Part shown: positions 9,901-15,919 of the stretch, piece after piece
How positions within the stretch are numbered: position 1 is the first letter of the stretch
Layout: each line of letters starts with the position of its first letter
From: Rhodovastum atsumiense
GTDB lineage: Bacteria > Pseudomonadota > Alphaproteobacteria > Acetobacterales > Acetobacteraceae
Assembly: GCF_937425535.1 (NCBI RefSeq)
Contig: NZ_OW485601.1
Location: 1,231,001 to 1,295,000 of the forward strand
Direction of reading: 5' to 3'
DNA length: 64,000 nucleotides
Made by a program: the position numbers and the translations under genes
Notes under the pieces: model-generated
What the model saw: the letters and a program-made list of their open reading frames with translations, nothing else
What the model was told of the DNA's origin: nothing
The model's database searches: none

Positions 9901-11453
9901 AGCACCAGCGCCAGCAGCAGGTTCGGGTACACCGCCCGCATGTCGAAATAGCCGCTGCCGAGCAGCCCTCCCTTGTCGGTGACGTTGAACTTGCCCTTGC
10001 GCGGCGACAGCAGGGTCTGCAGCGTCACCCGCACCAGGAACAGCGCCAGCACGGTCTCGTAGATTTCGCTCCAGTAGGAATGCCGCCAGCGTCCCTGGAT
10101 GCGCGCGCTGGTCGCCACCGAATGGAAGATGTGCGGCAACGCATAGGCCACGATGGCCAGCGGCGAGGCGGCAATGATGCTCTGGCCCAGCAGCAGGAAG
10201 GCCAGCGGCGCGGTCAGGAACACCAGCCGCGGCAGGGCAAACAGCCAGTGGATCGTCGCGCTGAAATAGCAAAGCCGCTGGCCCAGGCTCAGCCCCGGCC
10301 CGAACAGCGGGTTGTCGATGCGCAGGATCTGCAGGTTGCCGCGCGCCCAGCGCATGCGCTGGCCGATATGCAGGATCAGCCGCTCGGTGGCGAGCCCGGC
10401 CGCGAGCGGGATGCGCAGATAGGCCGAGCGCCAGCCGCGCCGGTGCATCTTCAGCGCGGTATGGGCATCCTCGGTCACCGTCTCGACCGCCACCCCGCCG
10501 ACGCTGTCCAGCGCGGCGCGGCGCATCACCGCGCAGGAGCCGCAGAAGAACGTGGCATCCCAGAAATCGTTGCCGTCCTGGATGATGCCGTAGAACAGGT
10601 TGCTCTCGGCGGGGACGCGCGTGCCGGCGGCAAGGTTGCGCTGGAACGGATCGGGCGAATAGAAGTAATGCGGCGTCTGGATCAGGGCGAGCCCCGGATC
10701 GCGCAGCATCCAGCCCATGGTCAGTTGCAGGAAGGCGCGGGTCGGCACGTGGTCGCAGTCGAAGATGGCGATGAACGCGCCATCGGTCAGCCGCATCGCG
10801 TGATTGAGGTTGCCCGCCTTGGCATGGCTGTTGTCGGGGCGGATGATGTAGCCGCAGCCGCACTCTTCGGCAAAATCGCGGAAGTCCCGCCGCCGCCCGT
10901 CATCGAGGATCCAGACCTGCATCTTCTCGCGCGGCCAGTCCATGTTCATGGCCGCCAGCACGGTGGCCCGCACCACCGAAAGGTCCTCGTTGTAGGTGGG
11001 GATGTAGACATCGACCGTCGGCCATTGCGCCGGATCGTCCGGCAGCGGCACCGGCTTGCGCTCCAGCGGCCAGATCATCTGCATGTAGCCGAGCGCCAGC
11101 ACCAGGATGGCGTAGAGCTCGGCGGTCGCCAGGCCGGCCCCGAGCAGCCATTGCAGCGTGGTGGTGAACTCCAGCGTCTCGGTGAAGCGCCACAGGATGT
11201 AGCGCAGCGACATCGCCGCCGAGAGCACCATCAGGAACAGCGTCATCGGCCGCCCCGCCACGCGGTTGCACAGCAGGAACAGCAGCATGGTGCCCCCGGC
11301 GAGGGCCGCCTGATGCTCCGGATCGAGCGCCACCGTCGCCGTCGTCCACAGCAGCACCAGGCCAACCGGCCCGAGCAGACCGAGCATGACCCATTCCGGC
11401 CAGCTCACGCGGCCGCCGCCCGCGAGGATCGGGCGCTCGGGCGCAGGGGTCAT
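6921..11453 (-). CDS. bcsAB: Fused cellulose synthase catalytic and BcsB subunits (BcsAB)
   Basis: A 1510-aa fusion like AcsAB of Komagataeibacter. The BcsA part polymerises UDP-glucose into beta-1,4-glucan at the inner membrane. It shows the GT2 motifs: Asp184-Asp185 in ILDDG, DCD at 232-234, TED at 327-329 and QRMRW at 365-369. A c-di-GMP-binding PilZ domain starts near residue 565 (arginine-rich RRNARVRARLPV, then NLSLSGG). A Pro-rich linker leads to a BcsB part from about residue 730, which begins with an intact signal-peptide-like segment and ends with a C-terminal membrane helix. The ATG at 11453 overlaps the bcsQ stop by 4 nt (ATGA). Allosteric control by c-di-GMP is expected from the family. 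Confidence 0.95.
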   Translation of the reverse strand: MTPAPERPILAGGGRVSWPEWVMLGLLGPVGLVLLWTTATVALDPEHQAALAGGTMLLFLLCNRVAGRPMTLFLMVLSAAMSLRYILWRFTETLEFTTTLQWLLGAGLATAELYAILVLALGYMQMIWPLERKPVPLPDDPAQWPTVDVYIPTYNEDLSVVRATVLAAMNMDWPREKMQVWILDDGRRRDFRDFAEECGCGYIIRPDNSHAKAGNLNHAMRLTDGAFIAIFDCDHVPTRAFLQLTMGWMLRDPGLALIQTPHYFYSPDPFQRNLAAGTRVPAESNLFYGIIQDGNDFWDATFFCGSCAVMRRAALDSVGGVAVETVTEDAHTALKMHRRGWRSAYLRIPLAAGLATERLILHIGQRMRWARGNLQILRIDNPLFGPGLSLGQRLCYFSATIHWLFALPRLVFLTAPLAFLLLGQSIIAASPLAIVAYALPHIFHSVATSARIQGRWRHSYWSEIYETVLALFLVRVTLQTLLSPRKGKFNVTDKGGLLGSGYFDMRAVYPNLLLALVLAAGLARGLWGLLFGHPDTLAFQALLLNSIWVSFSLVVVMAALAVGRETRQIRRNARVRARLPVTLLLPDGRAAQGHSYNLSLSGGAMRMDMVDDVPAGTPVDLEFSVGAERILIPATAQRWDNQTLQVFWRIDDIAVESRIVQVVFGRADAWLEWDRYEKDRPLLSLWRVLVSIRGLFRPRGQFLAPSDPPPPPPALARSGAGGTLSRQSYMLPPRGRPALRRAITVALLVALPSVARAQPQPPVTAPVIRPYAAPVPALPSPFPAAPPPVAATALPPLGPDMRRVVLSLHDLGVEQPMMMRGTSALQGVLFGIRGDEVVTDARLSLAGATSPALVPEQSAITVTLNEQYVGTIQPDRDRPQFGPVEMVVNPVFFQDRNRLNFRFAGRTAAPCDDPLSGLLWAIVSDRATLTLTLARLPAQRDLARLPLPFFDRNLRTKLVLPFVVAEGASNETLQAAAIVASWLGVLADYRGTSFPVGTEAPAEGNAILVTTPRDANGQGGGLALPPLNGPTLALLPNPNDPLGTLLVVAGRTGAETMAAASALALGGPFLGGSIATVQPPATAPRLPFDAPRWLPTDRPVRFGELVEATELQGTGYAPGTFRVPFRVPPDLYTWRRRPFRADIAFRAPPGPVVDLAVSRLDVSINGLYLRSFPLASRAGPWDWGLRQLGFGVPQLGGIAAIPPWMVFGSNQLELSFDARPLRRGECVAIPDELRLAVDADSTLDLSNAYHFASLPDLAAFAGAGFPFTRMADLAETVVILPDQPGTVEVSAFLGLMGRMGTVTGLPALRLSVLRPAGAAAVAGKDVLMLGTLSHMAAAAGMLQASPFRLDGGSLQVTLPDALPGLRRLFGDPTGDARRAAATALATPLGSGKAVMLGAAAPAGGGRSLVALLAGEPQGVDAMVQALADPRMLAGIQGDLSLLSAGQVTSWRAGPGYTVGELPPWLWPDWLLRDSPAWLLGLTLAAAAVLSFVLLRVLLWSAARRLRRRAG

Positions 11454-12259
11454 GCCGGCACTCCCCCAAGGGAGGCCGCCTCCGCCCCCTGCCCTGGTGT
11501 CGTGGCCGGCACCGACAGCCGCCCGGCAATCGCCGCCGCCAGTTGCGCGAGATCCTGCGCCGCCTTCGCGCCCGGGGCGTACTCCGCCACCGGAAGCTGC
11601 GCCGCGATCGCCTCTCCCACGTTCTCGTCGCGATAGACGCACCCGAGCAGCCTGTCGCCGAGCTGCCGCGACATCACCTCGGCAATCGCGGGCGCGAGCC
11701 GGGGGCGCGGATCGAACTGGTTCAACGCGAACACCACGCGCTCCGGCGCCTGCCCCCCCAACAGGTCCCCTCGCTCGATCGCCGGGATCAACGCGGCCGA
11801 GGCGGCATCCGCCAGCAGCACCGCCACCGTCAGGTCGGCGAGCTTCGTCACCGCGCCGAGTTGCGGGGTCGGGCCCGACATGGTGTCCACGACCACGTGC
11901 AACTGCGGATGCGCTACCAGCATTTCCCGCAGCGGATCCACGAGCAGTCCGGGATCAGCGGCGATGGCGGCCGCCAGCGCCAGGGCGGCGCCATGGCTGC
12001 ACGGCCCGTGCGCGAGCAGGCACACGCCCGGGGCCGTCATCCGCGCGCAGCGTCGCCAGTCCGGCCGTGCCGCCAGCCGGCTGGTAAAGGCCATGGCATC
12101 GTCGAGCGGCACGCCGAAGGTCAGCCGCAACGCATTCTGCGGGTCGATGTCGATCGCCACCACTTCCCGCCCCGTCCGCACCAGTTCGCAGGCGACGTTG
12201 GCCGCGAGCGTGGTCTTGCCCACGCCACCTTTCGGGGAGGCGAAACAGATCAGCGGCAT
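11450..12259 (-). CDS. bcsQ: Cellulose biosynthesis ATPase BcsQ (MinD/ParA type)
   Basis: A 269-aa P-loop ATPase. The N-terminus MPLICFASPKGGVGKTT is a deviant Walker A motif with the signature lysine, followed by VVAIDIDPQNALRLTFG, the BcsQ/YhjQ pattern. A DTM segment near residue 135 serves as Walker B. In enterobacteria BcsQ binds BcsR and supports polar or membrane assembly of the cellulose synthase. I chose the ATG at 12259 because homology starts there. It lies 53 nt after the Pro-rich gene and its stop overlaps the bcsAB start. The classical Komagataeibacter operon lacks bcsQ, so this gene gives the operon a mixed character. Confidence 0.9.
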   Translation of the reverse strand: MPLICFASPKGGVGKTTLAANVACELVRTGREVVAIDIDPQNALRLTFGVPLDDAMAFTSRLAARPDWRRCARMTAPGVCLLAHGPCSHGAALALAAAIAADPGLLVDPLREMLVAHPQLHVVVDTMSGPTPQLGAVTKLADLTVAVLLADAASAALIPAIERGDLLGGQAPERVVFALNQFDPRPRLAPAIAEVMSRQLGDRLLGCVYRDENVGEAIAAQLPVAEYAPGAKAAQDLAQLAAAIAGRLSVPATTPGQGAEAASLGGVPA

Positions 12260-12312
12260 GCCGGTGCTCCGGCGCCCGCGACGGCCAGGGTGGGATCGGA
12301 CCGCATCGGATC

Positions 12313-12783
12313 CTAAAGGCGTCGGAACAGGTCGTGCAGCCCGGCTTCCGCCGTGGCCGGCGCGGCCTGGCCGCGCAACACGCGGAACACGTGATCCAGC
12401 GGCGTCAGGGTTCCCGTGGCGGCGGCGGGCCCGGTTGCGGGCGAGGGCGGAGGCGACGGCGTGGGCACCGGGGAAGCGGCCGGTGGCGGCGCGGCGACAG
12501 CCGGGGGGGAAGCGGTGCCCTGGGTCGCCGGCGCCGATACGGATGCGGCCGGCGCCGGGGCGGCCGCCACGACGTCCGCCTCGCCCTGCGGGAGGGGCGT
12601 CGTCAGCCTGAATTCCGGTAATGCTTCCCTCAGCAATGGAAACCGCAGCGAAGGGTCTGGATCGGCTGGCACCGCCTGTGGCTCCAGGCGCACCCGGTTG
12701 TGGGCAAAGCTTCGGTACGGCATCGCCGGCGCGTCGATCGATGACAGCGCCCGCCCGATATCTGCGTCCCGCGCGCCCGTCAC
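12313..12783 (-). CDS. Pro/Ala-rich cellulose operon protein (BcsP/BcsO/BcsH-like position)
   Basis: A 156-aa protein without a signal peptide, in three parts. Residues 1-60 are ordered-looking (DIGRALSSIDAPAMPYRSF, then PLLREALPEFRL). Residues 65-125 are low-complexity Pro, Ala, Ser and Thr, probably disordered. Residues 127-156 hold two similar amphipathic motifs, PLDHVFRVLRG and LHDLFRRL. The GTG start overlaps the bcsZ stop (GTGA). It occupies the slot between bcsZ and bcsAB where ccpAx/bcsH sits in Komagataeibacter, and its composition resembles the Pro-rich scaffold proteins BcsO, BcsP and BcsH. Its N-terminus also recalls BcsR, which pairs with BcsQ. A role in organising the synthase is inference. 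Confidence 0.65.
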   Translation of the reverse strand: MTGARDADIGRALSSIDAPAMPYRSFAHNRVRLEPQAVPADPDPSLRFPLLREALPEFRLTTPLPQGEADVVAAAPAPAASVSAPATQGTASPPAVAAPPPAASPVPTPSPPPSPATGPAAATGTLTPLDHVFRVLRGQAAPATAEAGLHDLFRRL

Positions 12784-13877
12784 GTCGCACTCTCCCGCCA
12801 GGCGATGCGGGAGAGCATCACCAGGGCTGCACCGTAATAGTCCTGCGTCGCGGCGATCCGCGGCAGAGCGGCCGCGCCATCGGGCGTGCGATCGGTGGTC
12901 ATGACCAGTTGCGCGATCGCCGCCATGCCGGGATTGGCGCCGTACGGGGCAGTCGCATCATTGGTCAGGTCGATCCAGGCCGGGGCCCCGGCCGGGAACG
13001 ACGACCAGTAGGCGCCGAAGGACGCCATCAACTCCGGCGCCTCCACGCCCCCCCAGGCGAGATAGAGCGGCACCCGGATCGCATCGAAGGAAAACCGTGC
13101 CGGCCATCCCGGCGCCGGGACCAGCCCAGTCTCCGCCGTGCGCGGCACCTGCAGCCAGTCCGGCGGCAGCCGCCAACGGCCGAACCGCCCGGCCTGCAGC
13201 AATGCCACCGCATCCCGGCGCAGTTGCGCCCAGCGCGGCGAAGGCACCAGCAAGGCCAGCTCGGCCAGGGCCGGGAATGCGTAATAGGATGGATTCACCA
13301 CAACCGATGCCGGGGTCTCGAAGCCGCTCAGGCCGGGCAGCAGCACGCTGCGCCCATCCACCTCAGAGACCAGCAGCCGCAGTACGTCGCGCGCGATCGC
13401 CGTGGCCGCCTCGGCATGCGCCGGATTGCCCCAGCGCCGGGCCGCCCGTGCCAGGGCGGCGGCGATGAACAGGTCGCCATCGGTGGCGTTGTTCGGATCG
13501 GCCACCTTCACATCGGCCTGCGGCACATAACGCCAGGCATGCAGGGCGTCATCCCGCCGGCGCAACGCCCGGGTGGTCCAGCCGAGAATGCGATCGAAGG
13601 CCCCCCGGTCCCCCAGGGTGGCCGCCAGGAACAATCCCCAGCCCTGGCCCTCGGAATGCGAGACGCCGTCGTTGCCGGTATCCAGGATGCGTCCGTCCCG
13701 GCTGAGGAAACGGGATCGGAACCGGTTCCATTCCGCCAGGTCGTCTGCCTCCGCCGCCTGCGACCGGCACGGCAGGATGACCGGCGCCACCAGCGACGCG
13801 ACGGCCCGCGTCAGGACCCTGCGCCGCCCCGGGCCAGGGACACGACGGGTGTCAGGAAGAACCTCGGTTTGCTGCAT
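12780..13877 (-). CDS. bcsZ: Glycoside hydrolase family 8 endoglucanase BcsZ
   Basis: A 365-aa periplasmic cellulase of family GH8, needed with the synthase to relieve or edit glucan chains. It shows the GH8 signatures: SEGQGWG with the catalytic acid Glu76, and NATDGDLFIAAAL with Asp133, a likely catalytic-base region. It also has WRYVP and NPSYYAFPAL segments that line the cleft. The N-terminus contains GRRRVLTRAVASLVAP, which resembles a twin-arginine signal more than a plain Sec signal. The ATG at 13877 is the first of the operon. The stop overlaps the next gene by 4 nt. The stretch upstream is AT-rich and probably holds the operon promoter. Confidence 0.92.
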   Translation of the reverse strand: MQQTEVLPDTRRVPGPGRRRVLTRAVASLVAPVILPCRSQAAEADDLAEWNRFRSRFLSRDGRILDTGNDGVSHSEGQGWGLFLAATLGDRGAFDRILGWTTRALRRRDDALHAWRYVPQADVKVADPNNATDGDLFIAAALARAARRWGNPAHAEAATAIARDVLRLLVSEVDGRSVLLPGLSGFETPASVVVNPSYYAFPALAELALLVPSPRWAQLRRDAVALLQAGRFGRWRLPPDWLQVPRTAETGLVPAPGWPARFSFDAIRVPLYLAWGGVEAPELMASFGAYWSSFPAGAPAWIDLTNDATAPYGANPGMAAIAQLVMTTDRTPDGAAALPRIAATQDYYGAALVMLSRIAWRESAT

Positions 13878-14202
13878 GCCTCACCAGCCATTTCAGAAGC
13901 GGACGTCATTCCGCAGCAGGCCGCCCCACTTCCCCGCCACGAAGCGACGCACAGCACAAATTTACGCAAATTCACATATTTATGATGCCAAAGACTACCA
14001 TGATCCCACGAAGATAAGCAACTAATGCGTGATTTCTGCAATGAACACACGGGAATGAAGATAGGTTTTTCAACTTATACACGAGATTTACCGCGCGACT
14101 TCTGCGCCTTCCGGAACGGCTTCAGCCCTGCCTGGACGGCCGTGGCACTTTCCACCCATGCACCCACCGCAGTGCAGGCCAGAGGGGAATGCAACAAAAT
14201 AC
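13878..14202 (-). promoter_or_regulatory. Upstream region of the bcs operon, with an AT-rich core
   Basis: There is no convincing gene between the bcsZ start and the terminator at 14203. The core from about 13955 to 14090 is strikingly AT-rich against the GC-rich surroundings and carries several TATA-like hexamers on the minus strand. I infer the bcs promoter lies here but cannot fix -35 and -10 boxes. A 79-codon plus-strand frame crosses it and is judged spurious. Confidence 0.45.
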
Positions 14203-14230
14203 GGACCGGCCCCCGCCTGGGGACCGGTCC
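14203..14230 (-). terminator. Rho-independent terminator of the small gene at 14261
   Basis: Read on the minus strand, a roughly 12-bp stem (GGACCGG paired with CCGGTCC, extended by C:G pairs and one T:G) with a 4-nt loop is followed by GTATTTTGTT. It lies 30 nt past the stop of the 64-aa gene. Confidence 0.75.
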
Positions 14231-14260
14231 GTTTCAGCGCGGCGACGACGTCGCTGTTGC

Positions 14261-14455
14261 TTAGTGCGGCTTGGTCCGTCCCAGCTCGGCGACGGCGGCG
14301 GCGACACTGCACCAGTGGTCGTATTGTGCGGCCTGTCCGGCGGCCTGCGCCTCCGCGGCCCGCTCCTGCGCAAACGCCGAGGCCCGCAGGCCGTAGCGAT
14401 CCAGCAGTGACCGGGCGGTCTGGATCGGATCATGTGACGAAACGGGCGTTTCCAT
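14261..14455 (-). CDS. Small conserved-type hypothetical protein
   Basis: A 64-aa cytosolic protein I cannot name. It starts METPVSSHDP and continues as one predicted Ala- and Arg-rich helix pair (LLDRYGLRASAFAQERAAEA, then WCSVAAAVAEL). Proteins of this length and pattern, with a RYG.RA segment and a Trp followed by a VAAA helix, recur in alphaproteobacteria as uncharacterised. The ATG at 14455 fits the composition. It ends in TAA and is followed by a good intrinsic terminator, which supports it being a real monocistronic gene. Confidence 0.7.
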   Translation of the reverse strand: METPVSSHDPIQTARSLLDRYGLRASAFAQERAAEAQAAGQAAQYDHWCSVAAAVAELGRTKPH

Positions 14456-14583
14456 GACGAGACTCCCTTCCGAACAAGGCAATTCTTACCAAAACGCGGG
14501 CGTGGCGGTAATGGTTGCCGGCCGATTTGCCTCTCCCGCCCGGCCCGGATATGCCCCTTCCGGCAACTTTCGGTGGAGCCCGG

Positions 14584-15867
14584 ATGCCCTTTTCCAGCGA
14601 ACGCGCCCTCGCGCGGGCCGCACTGGCCATCCTGCTGCTGCTGCCGCTGCTGTTCATGCACGCCAGGGCCGGCGCCGAGATCGGCATCGCCTTGCTCGAC
14701 CTCGCCTTCCTCGGCCACTGCGCCCGGCAGCGGGACTGGGGCTGGCTGCGACGCGGCTGGGTGCCGATCGGCGCCATCTGGTGGCTCTGGCTGGTGATCT
14801 GCTCGCTGCCGGGACTCGGCATCGGCGGCTGGCACAGTTTTGCCCAGGCCCTCGCGGCCGTGCGCTTCCTGCTGCTGGTGGCGGCGCTGGAACAGTGGCT
14901 GCTGGTCGAGCCGGCGCCACGGCGCTGGCTGCAGGGCGTGCTGAGCGCGGCGGCGCTCTACATCGCCGCCAACGCCCTGCTGCAGTTCGTGGCGGGACGG
15001 AATCTCTGGGGCTGGCCACGCTATGCCGACGGCTCGCTGTCCGGCCCGTTCCAGAAGCCGCGCGCCGGCGCACCGCTCTCGCGCCTGCTGTTCCCGGCGA
15101 TCCTGCCACCGGTCATGCGCCTGCTCGGAGAAGGGCGCGGCCGGGCCATCGCCGGCGGAGCACTGGCCGTCGCGGGGGTCGGCACCATCGTGCTGATCGG
15201 GCAGCGCATGCCGCTGATGCTGACCCTGCTCGGCCTACTGGTCTCCGGGCTGCTGCTGCGGCGGCTGAGGCCGGTGGTGCTGGTCTGCCTGGTCGCCGGC
15301 ACCGCACTGCTCGGCGCCACCGCGGTGATCTCGCCACCGACCTGGTACCGGCTGGTGACGAAATTCTCGTACCAGATGCAGACCTTTCCCGACAGCGAGT
15401 ACGGCCTGATCGCCGCACGCGCCGTCGTCATCGCCAGCCAGCACCCGCTGTTCGGACAGGGCTTCGACGGGTTCCGCAACGCCTGCCCGGATCCACGGAC
15501 CTGGAAAGGATGGTCGGCGGCGACACAGAATGCCGCGGACGGCGGCGGCACCGCTCCCTGCAACATCCATCCGCATAATCATTACCTGCAGATGGTGACT
15601 GATGCGGGGCTGCCGGGGCTGGCGCTGTTCTGCGCACTGGTGACGGCCTGGTTGATCGGGATGCTGCGCCGCCTCGGCCCCGATCCGGCGCCGTTGCGCG
15701 TCGGCCTGTTCGTGGGCGTGCTGCTGGAACTGTGGCCGATCGCCTCGACCAGCAGCTTCTATGCGACCGAACTGATGGGGTTCATGTACGTCATGCTGGG
15801 GCTGGGACTCGCCGAGGCACGGGCCGCCGGGAAAGCATCAGAAAAAAGGCAAGGGCTCCGCCCTTGA
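14584..15867 (+). CDS. O-antigen ligase family membrane protein
   Basis: A 427-aa inner-membrane protein with about ten to twelve hydrophobic segments and the Wzy_C/WaaL layout. A large periplasmic loop at about residues 250-340 holds HPLFGQGFDGFRNACP and IHPHNHYLQMVTDAGLPG, matching the family's 'GxG...HNxxLxxxxexGxxG' pattern. It should join or polymerise lipid-linked glycans in the periplasm. The ATG at 14584 has a strong GGTGGAG ribosome site. Its last residues and its stop codon are contributed by a dispersed hairpin repeat, so the C-terminal tail is repeat-derived. It converges on asnB. Ligase and polymerase roles cannot be told apart from sequence. Confidence 0.82.
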   Translation: MPFSSERALARAALAILLLLPLLFMHARAGAEIGIALLDLAFLGHCARQRDWGWLRRGWVPIGAIWWLWLVICSLPGLGIGGWHSFAQALAAVRFLLLVAALEQWLLVEPAPRRWLQGVLSAAALYIAANALLQFVAGRNLWGWPRYADGSLSGPFQKPRAGAPLSRLLFPAILPPVMRLLGEGRGRAIAGGALAVAGVGTIVLIGQRMPLMLTLLGLLVSGLLLRRLRPVVLVCLVAGTALLGATAVISPPTWYRLVTKFSYQMQTFPDSEYGLIAARAVVIASQHPLFGQGFDGFRNACPDPRTWKGWSAATQNAADGGGTAPCNIHPHNHYLQMVTDAGLPGLALFCALVTAWLIGMLRRLGPDPAPLRVGLFVGVLLELWPIASTSSFYATELMGFMYVMLGLGLAEARAAGKASEKRQGLRP

Positions 15868-15919
15868 CCCGCCAAGGGCCACAAGGCCCTTGGATCCCAT
15901 TCGCGCTGCGCGGCAAAGC
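15848..15919 (+). repeat. Multi-hairpin repeat unit A
   Basis: Two tandem hairpins: 15850-15866 (CAAGGGC, loop TCC, GCCCTTG) and 15872-15893 (CCAAGGGCC, loop ACAA, GGCCCTTGG), followed by the shared tail CCCATTCGCGCTGCGCGGCA. The unit fills the gap between two convergent genes and supplies the stop of the upstream one. The same layout recurs at 34681, 41691, 41860, 62808 and 62886. Confidence 0.85.

Noticed and set aside
5011-11636. Several long plus-strand frames across bcsC and bcsAB
   Set aside because: Arg/Gln/His-rich shadow translations opposite clearly conserved cellulose genes.
14025-14264. A 79-codon plus-strand frame in the AT-rich bcs upstream region
   Set aside because: Ribosome site is poor, the product has no motif, and it runs through the terminator and into the real minus-strand gene at 14261.
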